This document shows positions 7,238 through 15,441 of a stretch of DNA of 45,158 bases, one piece after another. The notes under the pieces are model-generated. The model ran no database searches, was not told the DNA's origin, and was given only the letters and a program-made list of their open reading frames with translations. The stretch spans positions 1 through 45,158 of the forward strand of contig JAAVBO010000018.1 in the NCBI GenBank assembly GCA_014803575.1, given 5' to 3'. Position numbers and translations under genes: made by a program. The DNA comes from a bacterium. Its GTDB lineage: Bacteria; Pseudomonadota; Alphaproteobacteria; Rs-D84; CACZYB01. Each line of letters opens with the position of its first letter. The stretch's first letter is position 1.

Positions 7238-8437
7238 ATGAAAGAAATTTTAATAGGAATTATTAACACAGAACAAAATAAGGGTTATTCATCAAGTACT
7301 ACATCTTTGGTAAATGTTTCTGAAAATACAGAAAATATTATTTTTGATTTATCAAAGAACAATATGGAAGATGTAAAGGCAAAAGTAAAAGATATTTTGG
7401 CACATCAAAGCACTCTTAAAATCATAAGTGCTGGTGATATGGGTATTAATGCTTTTAATTCTTTACTTACCGACAATGATATTAAAAAAGCAGAAAATAA
7501 AATCCAATTTATACTTAACTCTGACAAGTATTATGCAAATGATTTGGATATGAAAAAGATTACTCTTATTATGCCAAATGTTGCAATAAAGGAGTTCAAA
7601 GAAAAAAATCCAAATTTGAAAATTACTTCTTATCCAGCGGATTTTGTTGCATCTCCTTCAAAGGAAGAACTTCAAAACAGAGCAAAAACATTTGAAGATG
7701 ATAATGATTTGTATGCTCAAGCAATCAGACATGTAAGCCTTAAAGCAAATACAACTATGTTTGTTGGTGGTCGTGTTTCAGATGGCAAAGGCGGTTGGAA
7801 AGAAAACACACCGGAAATTTTTGAACGTGCTGCAAATGATTATATGGCAATCCTAATTGACGGAAATAATTATAATCATGATAATGGTGTTGTTGTATTT
7901 CACGGACTTCGTTCATTTACAAATGCAAAGGGTGAAAATGATTTTTCAGCCGTTGAAAAATTCTATGAAGTTGTAAGATCTTCTTTACGTAGAGGACAAG
8001 CTGTTGCTTTCTTAACAAAGTCAGATGACGGCAAGGGCGATGATGGTAAATATAAACGTTCCCCTTTACTTAAAATCATTGCAAACCAAGGTGGCAAAAT
8101 AGTTGAAGAAGATACAAAGATTGTTGTAAATTCTCCTGCCGGTGAATATTATTGGCTTTTAAATGAATCTATTAAAGAAGGAAAATATATGCTCGCAACC
8201 GGTGAACAAATGAACTTTGCACCAGAGGCAACTGAAATGGGTGCTTCTATTAACGATATATTCTTTTATAATTGGGAATTGACTGTGCCATCAAATATTG
8301 CGACACAAGAAGATATTTTGAAATATTATAGAGAAACAAAGAAATTGCCTATGAATGCGACAAAGGCATTTAAGAAACTATTAAGTGATGAGGAAAAACT
8401 AAAGTTGGCTTCTCTTTCACAGGCAAAAAACAGATAA
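7238..8437 (+). CDS. Uncharacterised 399-residue cytoplasmic protein (weak ELM1-like resemblance)
   Basis: No signal peptide or membrane segment. An ACGAAAGGA site precedes the ATG. Alternating alpha/beta segments include a Gly-rich turn (FVGGRVSDGKGG, about 175-186), a strand with VVVFHGLRSF and a later YYWLLNESIKEGKYMLATGE segment. The order GG motif, basic loop, then a Thr-Gly segment before a Glu-Ala helix loosely recalls the second half of ELM1-like GT-B proteins, but I would not assign it. The full-consensus promoter in front implies abundant expression, which is unusual for an unrecognised protein. It ends 5 bp from the convergent ABC-F gene. Confidence 0.6.
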   Translation: MKEILIGIINTEQNKGYSSSTTSLVNVSENTENIIFDLSKNNMEDVKAKVKDILAHQSTLKIISAGDMGINAFNSLLTDNDIKKAENKIQFILNSDKYYANDLDMKKITLIMPNVAIKEFKEKNPNLKITSYPADFVASPSKEELQNRAKTFEDDNDLYAQAIRHVSLKANTTMFVGGRVSDGKGGWKENTPEIFERAANDYMAILIDGNNYNHDNGVVVFHGLRSFTNAKGENDFSAVEKFYEVVRSSLRRGQAVAFLTKSDDGKGDDGKYKRSPLLKIIANQGGKIVEEDTKIVVNSPAGEYYWLLNESIKEGKYMLATGEQMNFAPEATEMGASINDIFFYNWELTVPSNIATQEDILKYYRETKKLPMNATKAFKKLLSDEEKLKLASLSQAKNR

Positions 8438-8442
8438 GACAT

Positions 8443-10257
8443 TTAATTTATACTGTCTGCAAGTTGCAACCATTCGTTTTCGGTGGTTGCAATTTTTGTT
8501 TCAAGTGTGTGTAGTTGTTTTGAAAGGGGGGCGATTGTTTCGCCGTCCTTTGGTTGGGATAACTGGGCTATTAAATAATCCCTTTCTTCGTTTAATTCCC
8601 TTAATTTACTTTCAAGTTTTAAAAGATTTGCCTTTAACTGTCGTGTTTCCTTTGGATTAACAGCATGGGTTTGTTTTTTTTGTTCCGGCTTTTCCCTTTT
8701 CGGTTTGGAAACTATGAAATTTTTATAATCATCCAATGTGCCGTCAAATGGTGTGCAGGTGTGGTTATCAACAAGGTATAAATCATCGACTACCATATTT
8801 AGAAAATTAAAATCGTGGGTGATAAGTATTACTGCACCGTTATAATTATTAAGGGCTGTAATAAGGGCATCGCGTGCCTGTATATCCAAATGGTTGGTCG
8901 GTTCATCAAGTATTATAAGCGACGGATTGTTAAGGGACAGTTTTGTAAATACCACCCTGCTCTTTTCTCCTCCGGATAATTCCTTTATCGATGTCAACGC
9001 AATGTCCCCTATTATCCCGAAATTGCCGAGGAGAGAGCGGACCTGCGTTTCTGTTTTATCCGGAAGAAGTGATGATATATATTCAAGTGGGGTTTTGTTA
9101 AGTGGTAAATCCTCCGCCTGATGTTGGGTAAAGTATGCAATGTTTAGTTTGGTATTTTTAAACATTGTCCCCTTTAAAAGTTTTAAATCTCCGTATATAA
9201 GTTTTGCAAGGGTTGATTTACCGTTTCCGTTTTTTCCCAAAATGCCTATACGATCATTTGCCCCGATAATAAGATTTAATTTATTTAAAATCGGAGTTTC
9301 ATTATAACCGGTTGAGCCATTTTCAATTTTTATAATGGGGCTTGGAAGTTCGGGGGCGTCCTTAAAATTAAAATGTGAGGATTTATCAAGTTCGGTCACA
9401 ACTATATCTTCTAATTTTTCAAGCATTTTAAGACGGCTTTGGGCTTGTCGGGCTTTTGTTGCCTTATATCTGAACCTGTCAACGAAAGATTGGAGATGAG
9501 CCTTTGTTTCCGCCTGTTTCTTTGCAAGCTTTTCTTCGTTTTCGTGTTTAAGGATATAGTTTTTATAAAATGTATCGTAGTTGCCGGAATAAAACACCAA
9601 CTTTTGATTTTCAAAATGGATTATGTTTTCACAAATATCGTTAAGGATATTTTTATCGTGGCTTATGATTATCAAAGTCCCCTTATATTTTTTAAGGTAT
9701 GACATAAGCCAGATTGAGGCCTCCAAATCCAAATGGTTAGTCGGTTCATCAAGAAGCAAAATGTCGGAGTATTTAAACAATGCTCCAGCAAGTGCCAAAC
9801 GCATCCTCCAACCACCAGAAAAATCAGATATTGGGCGGGTTAAATCTTCATCATCAAAGCCAAGACCAGAGAGGATATTTGCAATCTGAGCCTCCCTGCT
9901 GTCGGAATCAAGTATACGAAGTTCCTCATATATTTCGGGAAGTTCCTCCGGCGTTGCGGTTTGCAATTTCGCACGTGTTTGCATTAACCTTTTATCCTTG
10001 CTTAACACAAAATCCATAACTGGTATGTTGGTATCGTAAAATTCCTGTTCCACATACGAAATTATTTGATTATTGGAAATTGTAATTTTGCCATCGGTGG
10101 GTTCCAACTCGCCCTTTATAATTTTAAAAAGGGTTGATTTCCCGCAACCGTTAAGTCCTACAATGCCGATCTTTTGATTATCGGAAATTTGGACAGAGGC
10201 ATTTTCCAGTAAAGTCCTTGATTGCATATAAACTGTAATATTTTCTATATTTATCAT
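8443..10257 (-). CDS. ABC-F family ATPase
   Basis: Soluble twin-ATPase without membrane segments. The first ATPase domain has Walker A GLNGCGKST, signature FSGGWRMRLALA and Walker B ILLLDEPTNHLD. The linker (about 235-300) is rich in charged residues and carries the KATKARQAQSRLKMLEKLE segment typical of the ribosome-binding P-site motif. The second domain has GKNGNGKST, LSGGEKSRVVF and LIILDEPTNHLD. A C-terminal coiled coil ends the protein, as in Uup/YheS types. ABC-F proteins act on ribosomes to relieve stalling. I chose the ATG at 10257 because the frame otherwise starts at a TTG (10275) and homologues begin at this methionine. Confidence 0.9.
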   Translation of the reverse strand: MINIENITVYMQSRTLLENASVQISDNQKIGIVGLNGCGKSTLFKIIKGELEPTDGKITISNNQIISYVEQEFYDTNIPVMDFVLSKDKRLMQTRAKLQTATPEELPEIYEELRILDSDSREAQIANILSGLGFDDEDLTRPISDFSGGWRMRLALAGALFKYSDILLLDEPTNHLDLEASIWLMSYLKKYKGTLIIISHDKNILNDICENIIHFENQKLVFYSGNYDTFYKNYILKHENEEKLAKKQAETKAHLQSFVDRFRYKATKARQAQSRLKMLEKLEDIVVTELDKSSHFNFKDAPELPSPIIKIENGSTGYNETPILNKLNLIIGANDRIGILGKNGNGKSTLAKLIYGDLKLLKGTMFKNTKLNIAYFTQHQAEDLPLNKTPLEYISSLLPDKTETQVRSLLGNFGIIGDIALTSIKELSGGEKSRVVFTKLSLNNPSLIILDEPTNHLDIQARDALITALNNYNGAVILITHDFNFLNMVVDDLYLVDNHTCTPFDGTLDDYKNFIVSKPKREKPEQKKQTHAVNPKETRQLKANLLKLESKLRELNEERDYLIAQLSQPKDGETIAPLSKQLHTLETKIATTENEWLQLADSIN

Positions 10258-10287
10258 AATGGGTAATGTTAGCAAATAGTATTTTTA

Positions 10288-10315
10288 TTGCAAGGGAATA
10301 TTTGTATGGTATAAT
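10288..10315 (+). promoter_or_regulatory. Promoter of the ankyrin lipoprotein gene
   Basis: TTGCAA (10288-10293) and TATAAT (10310-10315) with a 16-base spacer, 26 bp upstream of the ATG and followed by an AAGGAG site. Confidence 0.6.
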
Positions 10316-10340
10316 AGAATAAAAACTAAGGAGAAAAGTT

Positions 10341-10880
10341 ATGTTTAAGAATTTATTGGTTGTATCTATGTTGGCACTTTCATCTTGTGCCTTTTACACG
10401 AATGTTTGTGATTGTGAGGATACAAAAGAAAATATTAACTCACTTATGATAGAAACTATTGGGAAAAAAGATGTGGATATTAAACTTATAGAATTATTGT
10501 TGAAGGCTGGAGCTGATGTAAATGCCACAGATAATTATGGACATTCTATAACTTTTAGCCCTATATATTACAACAGATTGGATATTTTAAAATTATTATT
10601 GGATAATGGTGCAGAACTTAGCAGTTTTAAAAATTCCGAAGGAAAGTATCAATTAAAAAATTATTATAGATCATATAAGTATAAAGATATGGCAAAATTT
10701 CTTATAGAAAACAATGTCGATGTAAATGAAATGATAGATGATACCAGTATTTTAGATATTGTTGCAACTAATCCTGATTATTACGATAGAGAAGTCGCAC
10801 AAATGCTTATAAATGCAGGGGCGAAGTTGAATAAATATAAGGATGACAAAGAGGTCAAAGCATTCTTAGGTATTGAATAA
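10341..10880 (+). CDS. Ankyrin-repeat lipoprotein
   Basis: 179 residues. The short signal peptide ends in a lipobox-like LSSC at residues 13-16, so the mature protein would be lipid-anchored at Cys16. Ankyrin repeats follow (IKLIELLLKAGADVNATDNYGH; LDILKLLLDNGAELS; KDMAKFLIENNVDVNE; VAQMLINAGAKLN). These mediate protein binding, here in the periplasm or at the cell surface. It is the last chromosomal gene before the island and has its own promoter and terminator. It is distinct from the secreted ankyrin protein at 848-1675. Confidence 0.8.
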   Translation: MFKNLLVVSMLALSSCAFYTNVCDCEDTKENINSLMIETIGKKDVDIKLIELLLKAGADVNATDNYGHSITFSPIYYNRLDILKLLLDNGAELSSFKNSEGKYQLKNYYRSYKYKDMAKFLIENNVDVNEMIDDTSILDIVATNPDYYDREVAQMLINAGAKLNKYKDDKEVKAFLGIE

Positions 10881-10908
10881 AAAAGAGGTGGTTTCGCCAC
10901 CTTTTTTT
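10881..10908 (+). terminator. Rho-independent terminator after the ankyrin lipoprotein
   Basis: GGTGG (10887-10891) pairs with CCACC (10897-10901) around a TTTCG loop. The stem is extended by A-T pairs and followed by seven T. Confidence 0.85.
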
Positions 10909-11033
10909 ATTTTTGATTTTCGGTTTGTTTAAAAGCGTTATTGGGATTTAAAGAGTGAATTTATGAAAAGAATAAAAAAATTTTAAAATAAATATTAAAA
11001 ATTATAAATGTGTAATGGTAGAAATTTTAATAA

Positions 11034-11080
11034 TGCAGGCACACAAATCTTGGGGATTATGACCTGATGATTACAAATCA
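11034..11080 (-). repeat. Left attachment site: decayed 3' half of tRNA-Thr with 20-bp core
   Basis: The core gacctgatgattacaaatca (11061-11080) is identical to 35761-35780 inside the intact tRNA-Thr gene. Left of it, tgcaggcacac (11034-11044) matches the acceptor-end sequence of that tRNA at 10 of 11 positions, while the T-arm between has lost its pairing and TTCGA. This is the displaced chromosomal 3' end after integration. The rest of the 10,881-11,337 gap holds a terminator (10881-10908), CGGCAAT repeats (11209-11293) and otherwise AT-rich DNA. Confidence 0.85.
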
Positions 11081-11208
11081 TAAGGGCTATTATTTTACAA
11101 TTTTTGATTTTGATTTATTTTATTGTATAATCAATATGTTAAAGCATTTTATAAAAATTCTAAGATTTACCAAAATTGATGTATTTTGACCTTTTTTTAT
11201 AAAAAATA

Positions 11209-11293
11209 CGGCAATAATTCGGCAATGAAAATTGAATCAAAATCCTTGATTTTAGCACTATATAGGCTTATAATTAAATTACGATTCGGCAAT
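11209..11293 (+). repeat. CGGCAAT direct repeats, putative integrase arm sites (left)
   Basis: CGGCAAT occurs at 11209-11215, 11220-11226 and 11287-11293. The first two are 11 bp apart, one helical turn, separated by AATT. An equivalent 11-bp-spaced pair lies at the right end of the island. Integrases with an N-terminal arm-binding domain use such sites on both flanks of their attachment site. Confidence 0.55.
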
Positions 11294-11337
11294 AAACAAA
11301 ACAATTAAAGAACAAAGGGTTAAAATAAGGGTTTATC

Positions 11338-12498
11338 ATGTCAAAACAGTTTAACTTCACCAAAAAAGATATTGATGCCTTGCCTGTGCCAAGCAAGGGT
11401 TTTGCCACCTACTCCGACACAACTGAAAAGGGGTTGAAACTTTACATTACTTCAACAGGGACAAAGACTTTCTTTATTCGTAAATTTATAAACGGGCGGG
11501 ATGAGAGACTTATCATAGGTCCGTATCCGGACTTGACTATTTCACAGGCGAGGGAGAAAGCAAGAGTTTTAAAGGGGACTATTGCAAACGGTGTCAACCC
11601 AGCGGAGGAGAAAAGAAAACTTCGTCGTGATATGACTGTTGCAGAATTTTTTGATTACTATATTACAAATTACTCCACAAAGAAAAAGCGCCCTAACTCT
11701 ATCAGGTCGGAAAAAACTTTATATAAAAATCATATTGCAGATTTCCTCGGGTATAAAAAGATGACCCTGGTACAAAAAGCAGACATTGAACGGATCTTAA
11801 AACCCTTGGTAAATCAAGGCAATTTTGCTACAGCGAACAGGATACTAGCCCTGCTCTCTGGTATGTATAACAGAGCGATTGAATGGGGTTATCCCGATGA
11901 AAATCCGACAAAGGGGATAAAAAAGCAACGCGAAAAATCACGAGAGAGATTTTTGCAACCTGACGAATTGCCACGATTTTTTGAGATGTTAAACTCTGTT
12001 GGAAATGAGAATTTTAAAAACTATATATTGCTTTCGCTTTTCACGGGGCAACGGAAAAATAATGTGCTTTCAATGAAATGGGCACAGATAGATTTGTCGC
12101 TTGGGATTTGGTTTATACCGCACACAAAAAACGGAGAAAGTTTGAATTGTGCTTTGAGTGATGAGGCGATAAAACTTCTCTCTGATATGAAACAGAATGC
12201 AACCTCCGAATGGGTTTTACCAAGTGAAACTTCTGCTAGTGGTCATTATGAGGAGCCAAAACGTGCATGGAAAACTTTGCTTAAAAATGCAGGGATTGAG
12301 AATTTGCATTTACACGATTTAAGGCGAACTCTTGGAAGCTATCAGGCAATAGGCGGTTCCAGTTTGCAAATAATAGGGCAGTCTTTGGGACATAAATCCT
12401 TGCAATCAACACAAATATACGCTCGCCTTATCAACGCTCCCGTCCGCCAAAGTACAAACATGGCCGTCGCAAAAATTTTGGAATATGCGAAGAGGTAG
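11338..12498 (+). CDS. Tyrosine site-specific integrase (P4/DUF4102 type)
   Basis: 386 residues. The N-terminal DUF4102 arm-binding domain spans about 1-90 (GLKLYITSTGTKTFFIRKF, then IGPYPDLTISQAREKA). A SAM-like core-binding domain spans about 98-190, and the catalytic domain follows. All catalytic residues are present: Arg239 (TGQRKNNVL), Lys264 (HTKNG), His326-x-x-Arg329 (HDLRR), His352 (LGHKS) and Tyr361 (QIYARL). It recombines the island into and out of the tRNA-Thr gene. It is the first gene inside the left att site, the usual position for this family. Confidence 0.95.
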   Translation: MSKQFNFTKKDIDALPVPSKGFATYSDTTEKGLKLYITSTGTKTFFIRKFINGRDERLIIGPYPDLTISQAREKARVLKGTIANGVNPAEEKRKLRRDMTVAEFFDYYITNYSTKKKRPNSIRSEKTLYKNHIADFLGYKKMTLVQKADIERILKPLVNQGNFATANRILALLSGMYNRAIEWGYPDENPTKGIKKQREKSRERFLQPDELPRFFEMLNSVGNENFKNYILLSLFTGQRKNNVLSMKWAQIDLSLGIWFIPHTKNGESLNCALSDEAIKLLSDMKQNATSEWVLPSETSASGHYEEPKRAWKTLLKNAGIENLHLHDLRRTLGSYQAIGGSSLQIIGQSLGHKSLQSTQIYARLINAPVRQSTNMAVAKILEYAKR

Positions 12499-12514
12499 GA
12501 AATTATAATATAAA

Positions 12515-13291
12515 ATGAAAATAAGGCTTATATCTGATTTACACATAGATGTTAATGGTGACTTTCCAAGTATTGACAATAATATCTTTACTATTGTTGC
12601 AGGTGATATAGCTGGTAGTCCTCGCGTTTGCATAAAATGGTTAAAAAGAAACAAAGTAAAGGGGTGCTTTATTGCCGGCAATCACATTGTTTATAACAAT
12701 GAAGGAAAAACTTTATCACAGTTAAAAGATGAACTAAGAATTGCTTTTCCTAATATACCTAATGCTGACTTAGTATTCCTTGAAAGAGATAATATTGTTT
12801 TTGATAATGAAAAAATCGTTATTGTAGGGGCTACTTTATATACTGATTACTTATTAAATGGAGAAGCATTTCAGGAAATAGCTATGTATAATGCCATTCA
12901 TGGATTAAATGATTTTCGTTGGGGCAAAATTGAAAATTCAAAACTTAACCCTGAGTATTATTTGCAAGAACACTACAAAGCAAAAGAGTATATATCTGAT
13001 ATTTGCGAGAAATATCCTGATTATAAAATTATAGTGGTAACTCATCATTGTCCAAGTATAAAGTGCTTACCCTCACAATATCAAAATGATTCATTGAATT
13101 CCTCTTATGCTTCAAATTTGGAAGAATTTATTTTAGATAGACCTAATATAAAACTATGGTGTTGTGGTCATATTCATACAAAATGTGATTTTATGATTGG
13201 TAATTGCAGAATAATTTCAAATCCTAGAGGTTATATTAACTATGGAGAAAACCCTCAATGGGATAAGAATGGGTGTATAATTGAGGTGTAG
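12515..13291 (+). CDS. Calcineurin-like metallophosphoesterase
   Basis: 258 residues with the metal-ligand series of the family: Asp8-x-His10 (SDLHID), Asp31 (AGDIA), Asn56-His57 (AGNHIVY), THH in VVTHHCPS and GHIH near residue 220. Such enzymes hydrolyse phosphomono- or diesters with two divalent metals; the substrate cannot be read from sequence. It starts 16 bp after the integrase and probably shares its transcript. It has no second domain. In an island of this type it could be defence or housekeeping cargo. Confidence 0.85.
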   Translation: MKIRLISDLHIDVNGDFPSIDNNIFTIVAGDIAGSPRVCIKWLKRNKVKGCFIAGNHIVYNNEGKTLSQLKDELRIAFPNIPNADLVFLERDNIVFDNEKIVIVGATLYTDYLLNGEAFQEIAMYNAIHGLNDFRWGKIENSKLNPEYYLQEHYKAKEYISDICEKYPDYKIIVVTHHCPSIKCLPSQYQNDSLNSSYASNLEEFILDRPNIKLWCCGHIHTKCDFMIGNCRIISNPRGYINYGENPQWDKNGCIIEV

Positions 13292-13348
13292 GAAGATTTA
13301 ATTTTGTTACACTTCATCCTTTGGGTTTGTTTATGTTATTTTACCTTA

Positions 13349-13558
13349 TTAAAATCCTATTTGAATACTTTGCGTTGAAGAAATATTATTACCTGACTGA
13401 TTTTGATTAATTGATATACTACTACATTTATTGGTATTCTTATTAATCCAATCATATATATTTGTACAATATATAATTCCTGATAATATCATAATTATCA
13501 AAGAAATAATCACTGAAATCTTTTTTATGTTCTTCCAAATATTTTTTTTATTTTTCAT
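13349..13558 (-). CDS. Small single-span membrane protein
   Basis: 69 residues: a Lys/Asn-rich N-terminus, one membrane segment (about 13-31, ISVIISLIIMILSGIIYC) and a polar tail rich in Ser, Asn and Gln (INQNQSGNNISSTQSI). Its ATG overlaps the stop of the upstream membrane-protein gene by 4 bp, so the two are translationally coupled and probably form one system. The Asn/Gln/Ser tail after a single span is a recurring form of small effector partners, but I cannot assign a family. Confidence 0.6.
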   Translation of the reverse strand: MKNKKNIWKNIKKISVIISLIIMILSGIIYCTNIYDWINKNTNKCSSISINQNQSGNNISSTQSIQIGF

Positions 13559-14406
13559 TTATTTTCATCCTCATTAATAATAGTTTTTAAAATATTATAT
13601 AATTCCTTATTAAAAGTAATCATACTAACTGTTGCAGTATCTGTTAGTTCCATTTCTTGTAATAAATCATAATATTTTAAATCACTTGCATCTTCTAATA
13701 AATTAGAATCTATTATTTTTACATTCTCATATCCAGAAGAAGGGGCATTTACAATTTCTTTTAATATTTTCTTATGCTTACAAGAAATAGTATTATATAA
13801 AACTTTGCAAAATTTTAATTTTCGCTCTGTTGGTCTAATAAGTATTGGAGAAAAACCATCAAAAATCTTATTATATTTTTTTACAAGAATTTTCCAAACA
13901 TAATCCGGTATAATCATTGTTTGATTTCCAAAATTATTTATAAGGCCTTTGTTTTCTAACTCTCTTAAAAATTTTCCAACTTTCTCTTTTGTATCAAATT
14001 CATATCTATATAACTCTTTACCATTATTAATTCCAAAAAGTTCTTCATTTCTATAGAAATAAGAATCGAAATTCATGTCAATTTTTTGTTCATTATTATT
14101 TAAAAAAGTCTTATAATTAAAAAAATCTTTTTCTAAATTATTACAATTTTTCAATTTGAAAAATAAAATTTGATTTCTTATCTTTTGACATATTAAAGAT
14201 AAAAATTGCGAAATTAAAATTAATATAGATATAATAGCAATCACTAAGGAAATGAAATATACAAAATCAAAAGATAATTTAAAAGAATTAAACTCTATAA
14301 AATCAAAATTTTTATAATACTTTCCTACTACACAAATAATAGTACATGTAATAGCAATAAGTAATGTAATTTTAGTATTTTTAAATATATCCATTATAGC
14401 TTTCAT
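13555..14406 (-). CDS. Two-span membrane protein of unknown function (loosely SieB-like)
   Basis: 283 residues. Two hydrophobic segments lie in the N-terminal third (about 12-30 and 48-75), and a long cytoplasmic part rich in Lys, Asn and Glu follows, with a possible winged-helix segment (KVGKFLRELENKGLINNF, about 143-160). The layout of two N-terminal spans plus helical cytoplasmic domain resembles superinfection-exclusion proteins, but there is no diagnostic motif. The upstream region carries a 45-bp repeat with a promoter shared with the GIY-YIG operon. It is coupled to the small membrane protein downstream. Confidence 0.6.
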   Translation of the reverse strand: MKAIMDIFKNTKITLLIAITCTIICVVGKYYKNFDFIEFNSFKLSFDFVYFISLVIAIISILILISQFLSLICQKIRNQILFFKLKNCNNLEKDFFNYKTFLNNNEQKIDMNFDSYFYRNEELFGINNGKELYRYEFDTKEKVGKFLRELENKGLINNFGNQTMIIPDYVWKILVKKYNKIFDGFSPILIRPTERKLKFCKVLYNTISCKHKKILKEIVNAPSSGYENVKIIDSNLLEDASDLKYYDLLQEMELTDTATVSMITFNKELYNILKTIINEDENK

Positions 14407-14461
14407 CTTATCTCTTTCATTATACTTTATTTTAATTTATTATAATTTTATATATTTTTTA

Positions 14462-14506
14462 ATATTCTATTTTATATTTTGTTTATTTACAATATTTTAT
14501 TTCCTT
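14462..14506 (-). repeat. 45-bp promoter repeat, copy 1
   Basis: Identical over 45 bases to 20862-20906. On the minus strand it contains TTGTAA (14492-14487), 17 bases, and TAGAAT (14469-14464), a plausible promoter for the membrane-protein pair starting at 14406. The second copy has the same relation to the GIY-YIG operon. Confidence 0.75.
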
Positions 14507-14566
14507 TTTTAAATTATGATTTATAATATTAACAAAATGTAATTTATTAAATAAATAGGAGGTTTT

Positions 14567-15424
14567 ATGCAAGTATTTAGGCTTAAATTATTTCCATCAA
14601 CAACAGGTGAATATCATAAAGGGGATAAAGACTATTGTCTTAAAAATAATCTAGCAGCTATCGGTTGGGCTATAGATGAAAATGCTGATAGTATTGATGA
14701 TTTTATAAATAAAGCTAGAAAACAATATAACAATCAAAGAGGATTCAATACAGCTTCAAAAACAATAATTGAAATGCAAGTAGGAGATCTATGTTGGGTT
14801 CAAGTCAAAGGTGACGACTATAGATTAGGAAAAATAGAAAGTGATATTTTGTATCATCCAGATCCAAATAATCCAAGAATTGGTTTAAGACGTAAATGTA
14901 TTTGGAAAGACATAGACTTTGATGATATTCCTGGTAAAGTAATTAGTTGTTTTTGTGGGAGAACAGGTACATTACAAAAGATACAGGATATTTCTTATGA
15001 TTACTGTAATTGGTTATATGAAGACAAACAAAATAATTTAAAAGTACAAGATATTAAATCTCTATTACATTATGATGATTTGGAAGATCTACTCGGTCTA
15101 TATTTACAAGATAAAGGTTATTATATATTACCATCAACAAATAAACAATCAACTAAACTAATTGAATATGAATTAAGAGATAAAAAAGGAAATAAAGCTT
15201 GTATTCAATGTAAAATTGGTAATTCTACTGTTGATGATGAACTTTTTAATGATGAAAGATTTAAAGATCATACAATTTTTATTTCCACTATCAGCGATAA
15301 TAATTATGATATCAAAGGTAAAAATGTTAAAACAATAGAAATAGATGAGTTATTATCTTTTGCTAAGACACATTTTGATATTTTACCTGAACGAATAAAA
15401 AATTACATAAAATTATCTGAATAA
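14567..15424 (+). CDS. PUA/EVE-like domain protein with PD-(D/E)XK nuclease-like C-terminus
   Basis: 285 residues. The N-terminal half (about 1-140) has a GWAID segment, a GDLCWVQVKGDDYRLGKI strand pair and conserved aromatic residues, in the style of PUA/EVE-like domains that read modified bases. The C-terminal half (about 165-250) looks like an Mrr-type restriction endonuclease core: DLEDLLGLYLQDKGYYIL helix-strand, then Glu200/Glu202, then CIQCK with Lys216. This pairing suggests a modification-dependent restriction enzyme. An AGGAGG site precedes the ATG. The acidic residue pairing is not certain, and no GTPase partner is nearby. Confidence 0.6.
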   Translation: MQVFRLKLFPSTTGEYHKGDKDYCLKNNLAAIGWAIDENADSIDDFINKARKQYNNQRGFNTASKTIIEMQVGDLCWVQVKGDDYRLGKIESDILYHPDPNNPRIGLRRKCIWKDIDFDDIPGKVISCFCGRTGTLQKIQDISYDYCNWLYEDKQNNLKVQDIKSLLHYDDLEDLLGLYLQDKGYYILPSTNKQSTKLIEYELRDKKGNKACIQCKIGNSTVDDELFNDERFKDHTIFISTISDNNYDIKGKNVKTIEIDELLSFAKTHFDILPERIKNYIKLSE

Positions 15425-15441
15425 GTATTAAATGAATATTA

